Below are positions 7,585 through 15,934 of a stretch of DNA of 64,000 bases, piece by piece. The stretch lies in the NCBI GenBank assembly GCA_023409265.1, contig JAEYHZ010000014.1, forward strand, positions 248,001 to 312,000. Direction: 5' to 3'. Position 1 is the stretch's first letter. Each line of letters starts with the position of its first letter. A program made the translations under genes and the position numbers. The DNA comes from Bacillota bacterium. GTDB taxonomy: Bacteria > Bacillota > Clostridia > Acetivibrionales > DSM-1351. The notes beneath the pieces are model-generated. The model was not told where the DNA came from, ran no database searches, and saw only the letters and a list, made by a program, of their open reading frames with translations.

Positions 7585-8208
7585 TTATCCCTTTTTGCAT
7601 ATATTGTCCCGGGGATGTAACAAATTCAGAGTTAAATCAATTACCTTAAACACAAGAATATATGCAATAAGAGAATAAATTGTATTGTCCCATCCAAATA
7701 TAAAACCGGCCCCAAACACTATAAAAAGATTTATCAATATAAATAAATAATTTTTCTGGGAATAGTTATTACCAAGCTTAAAAACTATTCTCCTGTGCTC
7801 AAGACCGTCCAGAAAGCCGCCGTATCTAAGAATCAACCCCGAACCCAGACCGATACAGATTCCTCCCAATATTGTGGAGTTCAGAATATCATATGTCTCC
7901 CAGTTATCCGCATTAAATGCAGACATCCAGTAGGTAAATGATATTAATGCAAATAATATTGTTACAAGCTTTTGTCTACCCCGGTGTATGTATTCTAAAA
8001 GAATAAACGGAAAATTCAAAATGAGAATTATTACTCCCAGGGGTATTTCAATAAGATAGCTCAATATCACGGAAATACCTATAATCCCGCCGCCAATGAG
8101 GTTATGGGCTTTAAAAAATATCTCAAGGCCCATGGCAGTCAATACTGAACCCACAAGAATAAAAATGTATTTCATAACAACTATAGGAAGCATACTTTTA
8201 ACATTCAT
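7585..8208 (-). CDS. YitT-family membrane protein
   Basis: A 207-residue protein that is nearly all membrane helix (five to six segments), with the YitT pattern of an N-terminal helix followed by KAHNLIGGGIIGISVILSYL and, later, GGICIGLGSGLILRYGGFLDG. Most YitT proteins carry a soluble C-terminal DUF2179 domain of about 80 residues; it is absent here and the protein ends soon after the last helix. The substrate of the family is unknown. It lies 40 bases downstream of the Kef-type antiporter and is probably in its operon. The start has a strong GGAGGTGGAG site. Confidence 0.8.
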   Translation of the reverse strand: MNVKSMLPIVVMKYIFILVGSVLTAMGLEIFFKAHNLIGGGIIGISVILSYLIEIPLGVIILILNFPFILLEYIHRGRQKLVTILFALISFTYWMSAFNADNWETYDILNSTILGGICIGLGSGLILRYGGFLDGLEHRRIVFKLGNNYSQKNYLFILINLFIVFGAGFIFGWDNTIYSLIAYILVFKVIDLTLNLLHPRDNICKKG

Positions 8209-8248
8209 AGCTCCACCTCCACTAATACAGTTTTGAAAACATTGTTCT

Positions 8249-9463
8249 TTATGAAGTAATATTTCTTTTTCTGCCGGCAGTCTTTTGATAAATAAGGCTG
8301 CAGAAATTATATATTTTCTTTGACTCCTTTGTAAGTATTGGTGCTACTATAGCCAAAATCAATACATAAATAACAACAAAGGATTGGAGCACCGGCAGCA
8401 ATCCGCCTGCCTTTCCCATATTGGCCATAATTATTGAAAACTCACCTCTTGCTGAAAGCGTAAAACCAATATTGGCAGAAGCCTGATTGGATATTTTTGA
8501 TAACCGTCCCGAGAACATACCGGCAATTATATTTCCGAGAATGGTAAAAATGGCTGCTACAATTGCCATGACTAATCCTCCGCCCAGCGATAACGGATCG
8601 ATGGTCAGTCCGAAATTAAAGAAGAATATTGCTCCGAAGAAGTCTCTGAAAGGCAGGATATTATGCTCTATCTTCTTTGCATGCACTGATTCGGCCATTA
8701 TAAGACCCACAAGCAAGGCGCCTATGGCTTCGGCTACATGCAGTGTTTCGGAAAATCCGGCTACCAGAAACAATACACCTATAACCACCAGCAGGAAAAG
8801 TTCTGCCGATTGTATGTTGAGCAATTTATCAATATACTTTATTACCCTTTTTCCACCTATAAGTATGGCTAATATAAAGAAAAGTGCCACAAGTGATGTA
8901 GACAGTACGCCCCAGACCGATTTTGAACCGCTTAGCAGCAGTCCGGATAATACAGATATGTGAATTGCTATGAACAGATCATCAAACATTATCATGCCCA
9001 TAATAACTTCTGTTTCAGGATTTGCCGTGCGTTTGAGATCAATAAGCACCTTTGCCACAATGGCAGTTGAAGAGCTTGTCATAATACCGCACACCACTAT
9101 GGTTTCCTTGATGGGAAGGCCCATTATCAAGCCAAGCAACAATCCGGAAGAAAAATTTAACAGGACATAAACCGTTCCTCCTATAAAAATGGACTTGCCG
9201 GACTTAATCAGACGTGTTACCGAGAACTCCAGCCCCAGATAAAATAATAGAAACAAAACTCCAAGCCTACCCATAAAATTTATAAACGTTGAACTTTCAA
9301 TAAACCTTAAATCTATAATACCAAATTGCGGAGCGTGAGGCCCTACAGCCATACCTATCAATATATAAAACGGAATAACCGAAAAGTTAAGCTTATTTGA
9401 TATGAACCCCACTATGGCAATCAGTGTAATTGCCACACCAATTTCAAAAACTAATGTATCCAT
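8249..9463 (-). CDS. Kef/CPA2-type cation:proton antiporter, membrane domain only
   Basis: A 404-residue integral membrane protein with about 12 helices, of the sodium/hydrogen exchanger (CPA2, KefB/GerN-like) family. Typical stretches are FYILIGMAVGPHAPQFG, GIMTSSSTAIVAKVLIDL (the unwound-helix region), EAIGALLVGLIMAES and FTLSARGEFSIIMANMG. It lacks the cytosolic RCK/TrkA-N domain that follows the channel in KefB/KefC, so it resembles GerN/NapA-type antiporters for sodium or potassium against protons. It is preceded by a possible 16-codon leader ORF whose stop overlaps this gene's AGGAGGT ribosome site, and followed by the YitT gene. Confidence 0.9.
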   Translation of the reverse strand: MDTLVFEIGVAITLIAIVGFISNKLNFSVIPFYILIGMAVGPHAPQFGIIDLRFIESSTFINFMGRLGVLFLLFYLGLEFSVTRLIKSGKSIFIGGTVYVLLNFSSGLLLGLIMGLPIKETIVVCGIMTSSSTAIVAKVLIDLKRTANPETEVIMGMIMFDDLFIAIHISVLSGLLLSGSKSVWGVLSTSLVALFFILAILIGGKRVIKYIDKLLNIQSAELFLLVVIGVLFLVAGFSETLHVAEAIGALLVGLIMAESVHAKKIEHNILPFRDFFGAIFFFNFGLTIDPLSLGGGLVMAIVAAIFTILGNIIAGMFSGRLSKISNQASANIGFTLSARGEFSIIMANMGKAGGLLPVLQSFVVIYVLILAIVAPILTKESKKIYNFCSLIYQKTAGRKRNITS

Positions 9464-9471
9464 TCTACCTC

Positions 9472-9522
9472 CTATTTCAAAATTCCTTCCAGCATCGTCA
9501 AATCAGACCCTCCAATGGTCAT
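9472..9522 (-). CDS. Possible 16-codon leader peptide upstream of the antiporter
   Basis: The frame encodes MTIGGSDLTMLEGILK. It has its own GGAGG site nine bases before the ATG, and its TAG stop lies within the AGGAGGT ribosome site of the Kef-type gene, eight bases before that gene's ATG. This arrangement would couple translation of the two. No homolog is known to me and the ORF is short enough to be chance; the well-placed ribosome site is the main support. Confidence 0.35.
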   Translation of the reverse strand: MTIGGSDLTMLEGILK

Positions 9523-9564
9523 AATTGAATACCTCCGTCCTGTGTATAGACTTTACAAGTGCAC

Positions 9565-9614
9565 CAGCGGTCAAAAACAAGCAGCAAAAAATTGGCTTAT
9601 ACGTTCGACCGCTG
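9565..9614. other. Hairpin upstream of the antiporter
   Basis: Perfect 8-bp arms CAGCGGTC / GACCGCTG enclose 34 bases, followed on the + strand by a T-rich tract. No + strand gene precedes it, so on the minus strand it is probably part of the leader of the antiporter mRNA rather than a terminator. Confidence 0.45.
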
Positions 9615-9997
9615 TTTTATTCTGTTTTTATTTTATGCTGCCCTGATATTTTGACAAACATATGTTCACCCCCTTCCAGATATGGCATAATGAATGTCTT
9701 TTCTGTACGTGTGTGGACACAATAAATACTTTTGATTTAAATAGATTTTCAATAAGAAAAACTGATCTGATTTAAGAAATTACTAGAATTTCATAAGTAC
9801 TTCAAGTTTATTTTAACCCATTTTCAATAGAATTTCAAGAATTAATTTGATATTTCCATAATTAATTTACTTACCTCTAACTTTCTCTTATTAGCTCCTG
9901 TTATCTTTTATTATCTCTATTTATTTTGAAGAATACTTCGTGTTTTGAGCGCAACTTTTGTTCTTCGCTATGTGCTGAAGCTCATTTCGTAAGTAAT
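9615..9997. other. AT-rich gap without recognised gene
   Basis: About 380 bases of AT-rich sequence between the Kef-type promoter region and the terminator of the Gfo/Idh/MocA gene. I see runs resembling TTATTATCTC repeats (9885-9930) but no ORF with a ribosome site, no RNA gene and no repeat shared with the rest of the window. Confidence 0.4.
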
Positions 9998-10052
9998 AAA
10001 AAAGCCATACTTACATATAAGATTTCCATCCTTATATATAGGCAGGCTTTTT
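9998..10052 (-). terminator. Terminator of the Gfo/Idh/MocA gene
   Basis: Arms AAAAAAGCC and GGCTTTTT with inner complementary CTTATAT/ATATAAG stretches. On the minus strand the stem ends in a T run, directly behind the oxidoreductase gene. Confidence 0.7.
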
Positions 10053-10084
10053 ACAACTGTTTAATGTTTACTTTTCACTGATTA

Positions 10085-11188
10085 CTATTTTACATATCCC
10101 TTTATTAATCCTATTTTCAGGGGCTCAGGTCTTGCACAGGTGGTTTTTAAGTCAATAAAGCTTCTCTTTTCAGAACTCTCATGAAATGCCTGCATTATTT
10201 CCAGTACATGGCAGGCCAGTTCACCACTTGCTATATTCACTCTGTTGCTGCCTATAGCATCTGCCATATCGGCAACACCAAGACCTCTGCTGTTCTCAGC
10301 ATATATATGTGTAAGTGGTATTTCCTTGAACTCACTCTGAAAATAAGTCTGTATTTTTACATCACCGCCAAAGGTGTTTGGATCAGGAACGATAAGAGTA
10401 CCTCTTGAGCCATAGATCTCTATTCTAGGAAGTGTGCTCCCCCACACATCAAAGCTTGTTATAACAGTAGCTATTGCGCCATTCTGAAATTCCACTGTTC
10501 CGGCCACATGTGTTGGTACCTTCACATCAATAACCTTTCCGAATTTCTTCTCACTGGTTATGGTTCTCTGCTTGAAGGTTATTGAGTTCATTCCTGCTAC
10601 TGTCCTGGCCGGACCAATTAGAGAAACGAGAGCTGTCAGATAATATGGACCCATATCCAGCATTGGACCACCGCCAAAATCGTAATAAAACTCAGGGTCG
10701 GGATGCCAGCTCTCGTGGCCATGGCACACCATGAAGGCTGTGGCGCCTATGACATCGCCAATCAGGCCGTCATCTATTGCCTTGCGGCAGGTCTGAAGGC
10801 CTGCGCCAAGAAAGGTATCAGGCGCACAGCCAAGCAGCAGCTTTTTCTCCTTTGCTATTTTCACAAGCTCAAGACCCTGTTCCACCTTTAGGGACAACGG
10901 CTTTTCTACGTATGTGTGCTTTCCGGCCTCTAGAGAACGCTTGCAAATTTCAAAGTGATCCTTTGGAGTAGACAGGTTTATTATAATCTGAATGTCTTCA
11001 CTGGCAAGAATCTCATCCAACGAGCAAACCTTGTTTATGCCATATTTGCTTTGAGCAGCCAGAGCTCTTTCCTCCATGAGATCACATACTGCCCAAACCT
11101 GTGTATTAACAAATGTAGAGGTTAAATTTTGAAGATATATATCGCTTATATTTCCACAGCCTACAATTCCAATTTTAACTTTGTCCAT
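10085..11188 (-). CDS. Gfo/Idh/MocA-family oxidoreductase
   Basis: A 367-residue NAD(P)-dependent dehydrogenase. The N-terminal Rossmann fold starts KIGIVGCGNISDIYL. The EKPLSLKVEQG motif near residue 95 carries the conserved EKP lysine, and the C-terminal domain shows FYYDFGGGPMLDMGPYY typical of sugar and inositol dehydrogenases. The substrate is not predictable. It is 129 bases downstream of a ThuA-like gene, in the same direction, with an AraC regulator divergent from the pair. Gfo plus ThuA pairs are common in clusters that convert sugars through 3-keto intermediates; that role is inferred. Start ATG with GGAAGA site. Confidence 0.88.
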   Translation of the reverse strand: MDKVKIGIVGCGNISDIYLQNLTSTFVNTQVWAVCDLMEERALAAQSKYGINKVCSLDEILASEDIQIIINLSTPKDHFEICKRSLEAGKHTYVEKPLSLKVEQGLELVKIAKEKKLLLGCAPDTFLGAGLQTCRKAIDDGLIGDVIGATAFMVCHGHESWHPDPEFYYDFGGGPMLDMGPYYLTALVSLIGPARTVAGMNSITFKQRTITSEKKFGKVIDVKVPTHVAGTVEFQNGAIATVITSFDVWGSTLPRIEIYGSRGTLIVPDPNTFGGDVKIQTYFQSEFKEIPLTHIYAENSRGLGVADMADAIGSNRVNIASGELACHVLEIMQAFHESSEKRSFIDLKTTCARPEPLKIGLIKGYVK

Positions 11189-11317
11189 ACAAATCTTCCT
11201 TTCTTAAGTCCAACTTATTAATTTTTAGGAATTAAATTGTAAATTCTTTTCTGAAAGCGAAATTGTGTTACTTATGAAATTTCTTCCCGGGGAATTGCCC
11301 AACAATCTGTATAGTTG

Positions 11318-11983
11318 TCAGATCAGTTTGTTGGCCCATAAAAATCCGCGCTTCATCATTAAACTTGCTTCAGGTGCATCAAATACATCTGCATGATGTC
11401 CCAAAGAAGTATAAAATACTCTGCCGTTGCCCCATTTCTTCGTGTAGGCAATAGGCATAAGAACAGGTCCGTTTGCACTATGAGGCCCCGGAACAAGCGG
11501 AAAGTTTGTGGTAGCCAAAACATTTACAACCGGGTCAATATGCAGATAATAATGCTCTGTCTTAACAGTGAAATCCTTTATTCCTTCTACAATAGGACTT
11601 GAGCTTGCACCATTAATATTAACCACATATTCTACTCCATCGTTACCCGGGTGCTCCACCCACTGTGAACCAGTCAAGAATTGCCACCTGGTACTATTTC
11701 TGAAGGAATCACACATGCCACCGTGGCAGCCGGCCAAGCCAATACCACTTTCTACCGCGGTACAGATGTTTTGTACATACTCATCCTTTATTTCACTCAT
11801 TGTGTACACAGGTATAATCAATGAATACTGCATAATGGTTTCAAGGTTTTCAAAAATGTTTAAATCCTCGAATATGTCTACCTCAAAGCCTTCTTCCCTC
11901 AACAGTTTTTCAAAAACCAGAGAAACTTCTACAGGCTGATGTCCGTCCCAGCCACCCCTTACTATTAACGCCTTTTTTAACAT
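11318..11983 (-). CDS. ThuA-like domain protein
   Basis: A 221-residue ThuA (trehalose-utilisation, glutamine-amidotransferase-like fold) protein. It begins MLKKALIVRGGWDGHQPVEV and has GIGLAGCHGGMCDSF near the middle, HPGN, and a C-terminal GRVFYTSLGHHADVFDAPEA, as in the family. I start it at 11983 because AAAGGAG stands seven bases before that ATG; the frame is open 10 codons further upstream. It precedes the Gfo/Idh/MocA gene, and the two probably act on the same sugar. The biochemical activity of ThuA proteins is largely uncharacterised. Confidence 0.85.
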   Translation of the reverse strand: MLKKALIVRGGWDGHQPVEVSLVFEKLLREEGFEVDIFEDLNIFENLETIMQYSLIIPVYTMSEIKDEYVQNICTAVESGIGLAGCHGGMCDSFRNSTRWQFLTGSQWVEHPGNDGVEYVVNINGASSSPIVEGIKDFTVKTEHYYLHIDPVVNVLATTNFPLVPGPHSANGPVLMPIAYTKKWGNGRVFYTSLGHHADVFDAPEASLMMKRGFLWANKLI

Positions 11984-12083
11984 TTCAAAGCTCCTTTCAT
12001 TCTTATATGCCAAATATTAAAATCCATCTTTTTTATAAGGATATACTACTCCCGGCAGCATAAAAATAAAAGAAATTACACAT

Positions 12084-12111
12084 TTTACAATGGACAATTA
12101 TTGCATATAAT
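12084..12111 (+). promoter_or_regulatory. Promoter of the AraC regulator at 12.16 kb
   Basis: -35-like TTTACA (12084-12089), 16-base spacer, -10 TATAAT (12106-12111), about 45 bases before the start codon. It lies in the divergent region shared with the ThuA/Gfo operon. Confidence 0.55.
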
Positions 12112-12155
12112 CGTATTATGATTTTATGATAATAGTTATGATCGGAGGATTTGTT

Positions 12156-12950
12156 ATGATATTTTACGAGAATAAATCCACTCACTTATCCTGCTGGACA
12201 GGCAGCAATATTACATTTCCGCCTCATATTCACAAAGAGCTGGAACTCCTTCTGATTACCTCGGGGGAGATTGAGGTTACAATCAACTCCAGGACACATA
12301 TCCTTAAAGAAGGTGATATCAGTTTTGCGCTTCCAAACACCATACATGCATATAAAACATGTACCGGCAATGATCATATGCTGATTATTTTTAATGGAGA
12401 TTTACTCCCCCTTCACAAAAATACATTCACGTCCTATAAATCTTCTACAGATTATATATCAGGTTCTGTTGTACCTCCTGAGGTTTATACCTGTTTGCAG
12501 AAAATATATGACGAGACGCAGAAAGAAAATAATTCAGGTGTTATTGCAGGTTACCTCTATGTGGCTGTAAGCAGACTTTTACCTCTGCTTAAGCTAAACA
12601 AAATTCAGAAGGATGCCGGCGGTAATTTAATAGAACATATTCTCAGCTATATTCAGTCAAACTATTTAAATCCTCTTACACTGTCCTCAATTGCCGCTGA
12701 TCTTGACATCAGTCCATTCCACTTATCCAGAGTTTTCTCAGGAAATATTGGACTCAGGTTGGATAAATATATTAATGAACTGAGGGTAAATTATGCAAAC
12801 CATCTTTTATGGTCCACCGATAAACCTATTACAGACATTGCTTTTGAATGCGGCTTCGATACTCTCAGGACCTTTAACAGAGCTTATAGGGATATAATGA
12901 CGGTGACACCAAGGGAATACAGGAAAAATACCAGGAGCAGTCACATATGA
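12156..12950 (+). CDS. AraC-family transcriptional regulator
   Basis: A 264-residue regulator. The N-terminal cupin (about 15-90) shows FPPHIHKELELLLITSGEIEV and KEGDISFALPNTIHAY, the usual sugar-binding pocket of AraC proteins. The C-terminal two helix-turn-helix units (about 165-262) include LSSIAADLDISPFHLSRVFS and PITDIAFECGFDTLRTFNRAY. The ATG at 12156 is preceded by CGGAGG. It is divergent from the ThuA-Gfo operon and most likely activates it in response to the sugar concerned. Confidence 0.92.
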   Translation: MIFYENKSTHLSCWTGSNITFPPHIHKELELLLITSGEIEVTINSRTHILKEGDISFALPNTIHAYKTCTGNDHMLIIFNGDLLPLHKNTFTSYKSSTDYISGSVVPPEVYTCLQKIYDETQKENNSGVIAGYLYVAVSRLLPLLKLNKIQKDAGGNLIEHILSYIQSNYLNPLTLSSIAADLDISPFHLSRVFSGNIGLRLDKYINELRVNYANHLLWSTDKPITDIAFECGFDTLRTFNRAYRDIMTVTPREYRKNTRSSHI

Positions 12951-12983
12951 TATGCGGCAGACCCTGGTATAAAGCATTTTATA

Positions 12984-13583
12984 TTATAGTATTCTGTTTT
13001 CCTCCAGATACCCTCTGAGTTCTTCCGAACCCTTGAACAAGTGAGCATTAAGTCGTGCATTTAAAGCTCCTTCAATATTCGGCTGCAAATCATCAATGAA
13101 CAAACATTCTTCAGGCAATAGAGCAAACCTTTCACAAATGCATTCATAGATTTCTTTGTTGGGTTTAACCTTCTTTTCTTTCGCCGATATGATAAATCCG
13201 TCAAAACAACTGAACATATGAACATTATCCTTATAGCTGAAAAACTTTAAACTTGTGTTCGAAAGCAGATATATGCGATAATTTTTACTTTTTAATCTTT
13301 TTATTATTTCAGGCATACCATCTATAGGGGTCAGACTCAAATGCCAATTATCCATTGCTTTTTGGACCAGTCCGGTATATTGAGGTATCCGGAGACTTAT
13401 ACTTTTCACTGCATATTCTTCTGATATACTTCCTTCATCCAGCTGCAGCCATTCACTGCTGTAGAACAGCTCCTTTAATAAAGCCTTTGCTGCCTCTTCA
13501 TCACTGGTCATTGTTTTAATAAATTCATGCGGCTTATAATCCAAAAGAACATTTCCCATATCAAAAATAATATTTCTAATCAT
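12984..13583 (-). CDS. HAD-superfamily phosphatase
   Basis: A 199-residue HAD subfamily IA hydrolase. Motif I is NIIFDMGNVLLDYKP (nucleophile Asp near residue 7), motif II LLSNTS, the lysine lies in KEKKVKPNKEIYE, and motif III is CLFIDDLQPNIEGA. It is of the YihX type (small sugar or nucleotide monophosphate phosphatases); the substrate is unknown. The ATG at 13583 has a GGGGG site. It is convergent with the AraC gene and lies between two accessory blocks. Confidence 0.88.
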   Translation of the reverse strand: MIRNIIFDMGNVLLDYKPHEFIKTMTSDEEAAKALLKELFYSSEWLQLDEGSISEEYAVKSISLRIPQYTGLVQKAMDNWHLSLTPIDGMPEIIKRLKSKNYRIYLLSNTSLKFFSYKDNVHMFSCFDGFIISAKEKKVKPNKEIYECICERFALLPEECLFIDDLQPNIEGALNARLNAHLFKGSEELRGYLEENRIL

Positions 13584-13798
13584 ACAACCCCCAAAATGAA
13601 ACATTTATTAATAAAATTCTGTAGTTTTAACGTATAGTTTAACAAGATTGTTTATAGAGTAACACCTCAAGTTCTTTAAATATTTAACTGAGACACTGAC
13701 CCCTATAACTATTTTACGTCATTATTTCAGGTTATTCCATCAGGTTTCTTAAAAAGCTTGCAGCGCTTTATATTTTGTCCGGGCAAACAAGAAAATGA

Positions 13799-13822
13799 GC
13801 TGATCCGAATAAACGAATCAGC
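13799..13822 (-). terminator. Terminator behind the yabE-like gene
   Basis: Arms GCTGAT(CCG) / (CGA)ATCAGC form a stem about 60 bases after the yabE-like stop; on the minus strand it is followed by TCATTTTCTT. The T tract is imperfect, so confidence is moderate. Confidence 0.55.
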
Positions 13823-13882
13823 CCAAACAGTCCCTTTAAAACTTTTTTATTTGTTTATACACATAAAAATAAAACCAACCAA

Positions 13883-14992
13883 CTATTTAAGTATATAAAC
13901 CTTTACTTTTTTTACTCCCCATGCGCTCACAGCACCGCTGGTGTCAAGATAAACATCAATCTTGTTTCCTTTGATTGCTCCTCCAACGTCAGCTGCCACC
14001 GCATATCCATAGTCAGGTGCAGCTCCGGGAATCTCAACGTAAACTCTGGTTCCAAGAGGAATAACGCGTGGGTCTACTGCAATAATCCCCCTTCTGGCTC
14101 GCGCCCCGGTGGCAGTAATGCCAAACCCCGGATCTCCGGGATGCTTTCCGGTATCAGCGAAAGAAGCGGTATATGAGGTTGCCCTCATACTCATAACCTT
14201 TGTAAATCTTAATGTATCACCTCTGGATGTCTTGTAGTTTAAAACCGTACCGACTTCAACAATTTTATTCAACGGATCTGATGCTACCGCGTCCTTGATC
14301 AATTGTTTAGCGATCTGCTTTCCATTCTCGAAAACTACAGTGTATGTCTTTTCTCTAACGCCTTCTTTTCCTTCTCTTACTGTATTTTTTAATCCTTTGT
14401 CCAGTCTATTGTTGTCTTTGGTAATTGTTTTAAATGGAATTGGAGTAGCTTCTGTCACTGTCTTCTGATCTACACGGATAATTGATATGTCCATGTTGGA
14501 TACAATTTTGTCTCCCAATTGAGACCCGACGAGTTTATCATCTTCGTCGACGCTTACAGCGTTGTCGCTTAGTACCTCTTTGACAGTATCCTTATAGGTT
14601 TTTACCTCAAGCTCTTTTCCATCCACTTTAATCGAAACAGGCACCGCTCTCTTTATCTCTATCCTATTCTCAGCCATTCTTGCGAGCTTCGCGTCAAACG
14701 GCATGCTAATGTAGTCTTCACCCGCTACTGTTATGCCTGTCTGCTCTAGTACCTCTTTCACTGTTGCCTTCATTGTCTTTAATGCAACTTCATGCCCATT
14801 GTCGTTGATTACTACGTGTCTTTTCAACCCGTTAAATACAAAGAACCCCGCAGTAACGGATATAACAACGGCAAGACATATTATTGCAATATCCAATGTT
14901 CTGATTTTGAATGAATTTCCTTGCTTTCTGCAAAGCTTTGGAAAATTCATTTGTGAAAAATACCTTTTAATATTCTTCGCAATCGGTATCAT
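13883..14992 (-). CDS. yabE: YabE-like cell wall protein (DUF348, G5 and 3D domains)
   Basis: A 369-residue secreted, membrane-anchored cell wall enzyme of the Rpf/YabE type. After a short cytoplasmic stretch there is one membrane helix (about 38-58), two DUF348 repeats (with VKEVLEQTGI and VKEVLSDNAV), a G5 domain (about 185-260), and a C-terminal 3D domain with SYTASF, GITATG, VDPRVIPLGTRVYVE and the aspartates of VAADVGGAIKGNKIDVY. It is expected to cleave peptidoglycan as a lytic transglycosylase. The ATG at 14992 has an AGGAGGT site; the frame opens 10 codons earlier without one. The position between tatD and rsmA matches Bacillus subtilis. Confidence 0.92.
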   Translation of the reverse strand: MIPIAKNIKRYFSQMNFPKLCRKQGNSFKIRTLDIAIICLAVVISVTAGFFVFNGLKRHVVINDNGHEVALKTMKATVKEVLEQTGITVAGEDYISMPFDAKLARMAENRIEIKRAVPVSIKVDGKELEVKTYKDTVKEVLSDNAVSVDEDDKLVGSQLGDKIVSNMDISIIRVDQKTVTEATPIPFKTITKDNNRLDKGLKNTVREGKEGVREKTYTVVFENGKQIAKQLIKDAVASDPLNKIVEVGTVLNYKTSRGDTLRFTKVMSMRATSYTASFADTGKHPGDPGFGITATGARARRGIIAVDPRVIPLGTRVYVEIPGAAPDYGYAVAADVGGAIKGNKIDVYLDTSGAVSAWGVKKVKVYILK

Positions 14993-15035
14993 AAATACTA
15001 ACCTCCTGTTAGAAATATTCAAAGGGACTGTGACT

Positions 15036-15064
15036 ATTTTATTCTAAGCATATAAGTTTGTCAA
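15036..15064 (-). promoter_or_regulatory. Promoter of the yabE-like gene
   Basis: On the minus strand: TTGACA, a 17-base spacer, then TAAAAT, ending about 43 bases before the ATG. The -35 is a perfect consensus match. No riboswitch-like structure was recognised in the short leader. Confidence 0.8.
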
Positions 15065-15183
15065 ATTTATTGCCTAGAAAATGGTAAAATTTTTCCAATT
15101 CAATCCCTTGTTTACAATTATTAACTGGATTTTAGTATATTATTCAACGCTGTTTTTTATGACTTACTCAAATTTTACTGTTC

Positions 15184-15897
15184 TCATGGCTTGTCTGAAA
15201 GCTCTAAAATGCGCCATTCCTTGGCTTCCCCATCGAACTCCATAGTTATGTATTTTACATTTTCACCGCTTTTATAGAGCAAATCACTTACGTTATCCTT
15301 GTTTTGTTCTGTTACCTCAGGTTTATCAACTTCCAGAATTACTTTAAACTGGATTTTTCCCAAATGTTCCTCGTCAGAAACTTCGGTAAAAAGCTTAGAT
15401 GATTTAAACCTTATTGCCTTAATTTCATTTTGACAGGTTACTTTGAAATCTTCCTCGTTATTTAAAATTTCATCTTTTGAATTTTTGGATATTAAAGTCA
15501 AAGCGTTCTGATAATTTTTTGAATTAACAGCTTCGACCCACTTTTTGATCACTGACTCGAAGGGTTCCATATTCAGGTTACCCTTAAGCAGGTTGATGAG
15601 TTGGTTTTTTGAAGCAATTTCCTGTTTTATTTGTTGATTTTCATTTTCAAGGTTGGAGATCTTATCATTTAAGCCGCTATTGTCACTTGTCAGAGTATCA
15701 ATCTTGGAGTTGAGCTCCTTGTTAAGCTTGTCAAGGTTGTCGATTTTTTCTCCCAGAGTATCAATACTCAGGTTTTTGGCATTACTCAAATCCTGATAAT
15801 TTTCCAGCTGTCTCTCCCTGTCCCACAGCAAGTAATTAAAAGAAATAAGTATTGCGATTAGAAATACAAAAATAATAACAATAATAAATTTTTTCAT
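15184..15897 (-). CDS. Unknown membrane-anchored coiled-coil protein
   Basis: 237 residues; I do not recognise a family. Residues 5-24 form one hydrophobic helix with few charges before it (MKKFIIVIIF), so it is anchored with most of the protein outside. Residues 30-100 are heptad-like (LSIDTLGEKIDNLDKLNKEL and ISNLENENQQIKQEI), a clear coiled coil. Residues 110-237 form a small globular domain starting ESVIKKWVEAVNSKNYQNAL, which resembles the opening of NTF2-like or DUF4878-type domains and ends with strands (KYITMEFDGEAKEWRILEL). It sits between tatD and the yabE-like gene, an envelope-related setting. The start has AAGGAGAT. Confidence 0.75.
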   Translation of the reverse strand: MKKFIIVIIFVFLIAILISFNYLLWDRERQLENYQDLSNAKNLSIDTLGEKIDNLDKLNKELNSKIDTLTSDNSGLNDKISNLENENQQIKQEIASKNQLINLLKGNLNMEPFESVIKKWVEAVNSKNYQNALTLISKNSKDEILNNEEDFKVTCQNEIKAIRFKSSKLFTEVSDEEHLGKIQFKVILEVDKPEVTEQNKDNVSDLLYKSGENVKYITMEFDGEAKEWRILELSDKP

Positions 15898-15934
15898 AAT
15901 TCATCTCCTTGAGAATCAATTAAGACTTATTATT

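Noticed and set aside
7585..8208. YitT gene as a truncated pseudogene
   Set aside because: The missing soluble domain is a natural variant; the frame is intact with a strong ribosome site and a complete membrane part.
9525..9725. A 66-codon open frame on the + strand in an intergenic region
   Set aside because: No ribosome site, unusual composition, and it runs through the leader hairpin of the antiporter gene.
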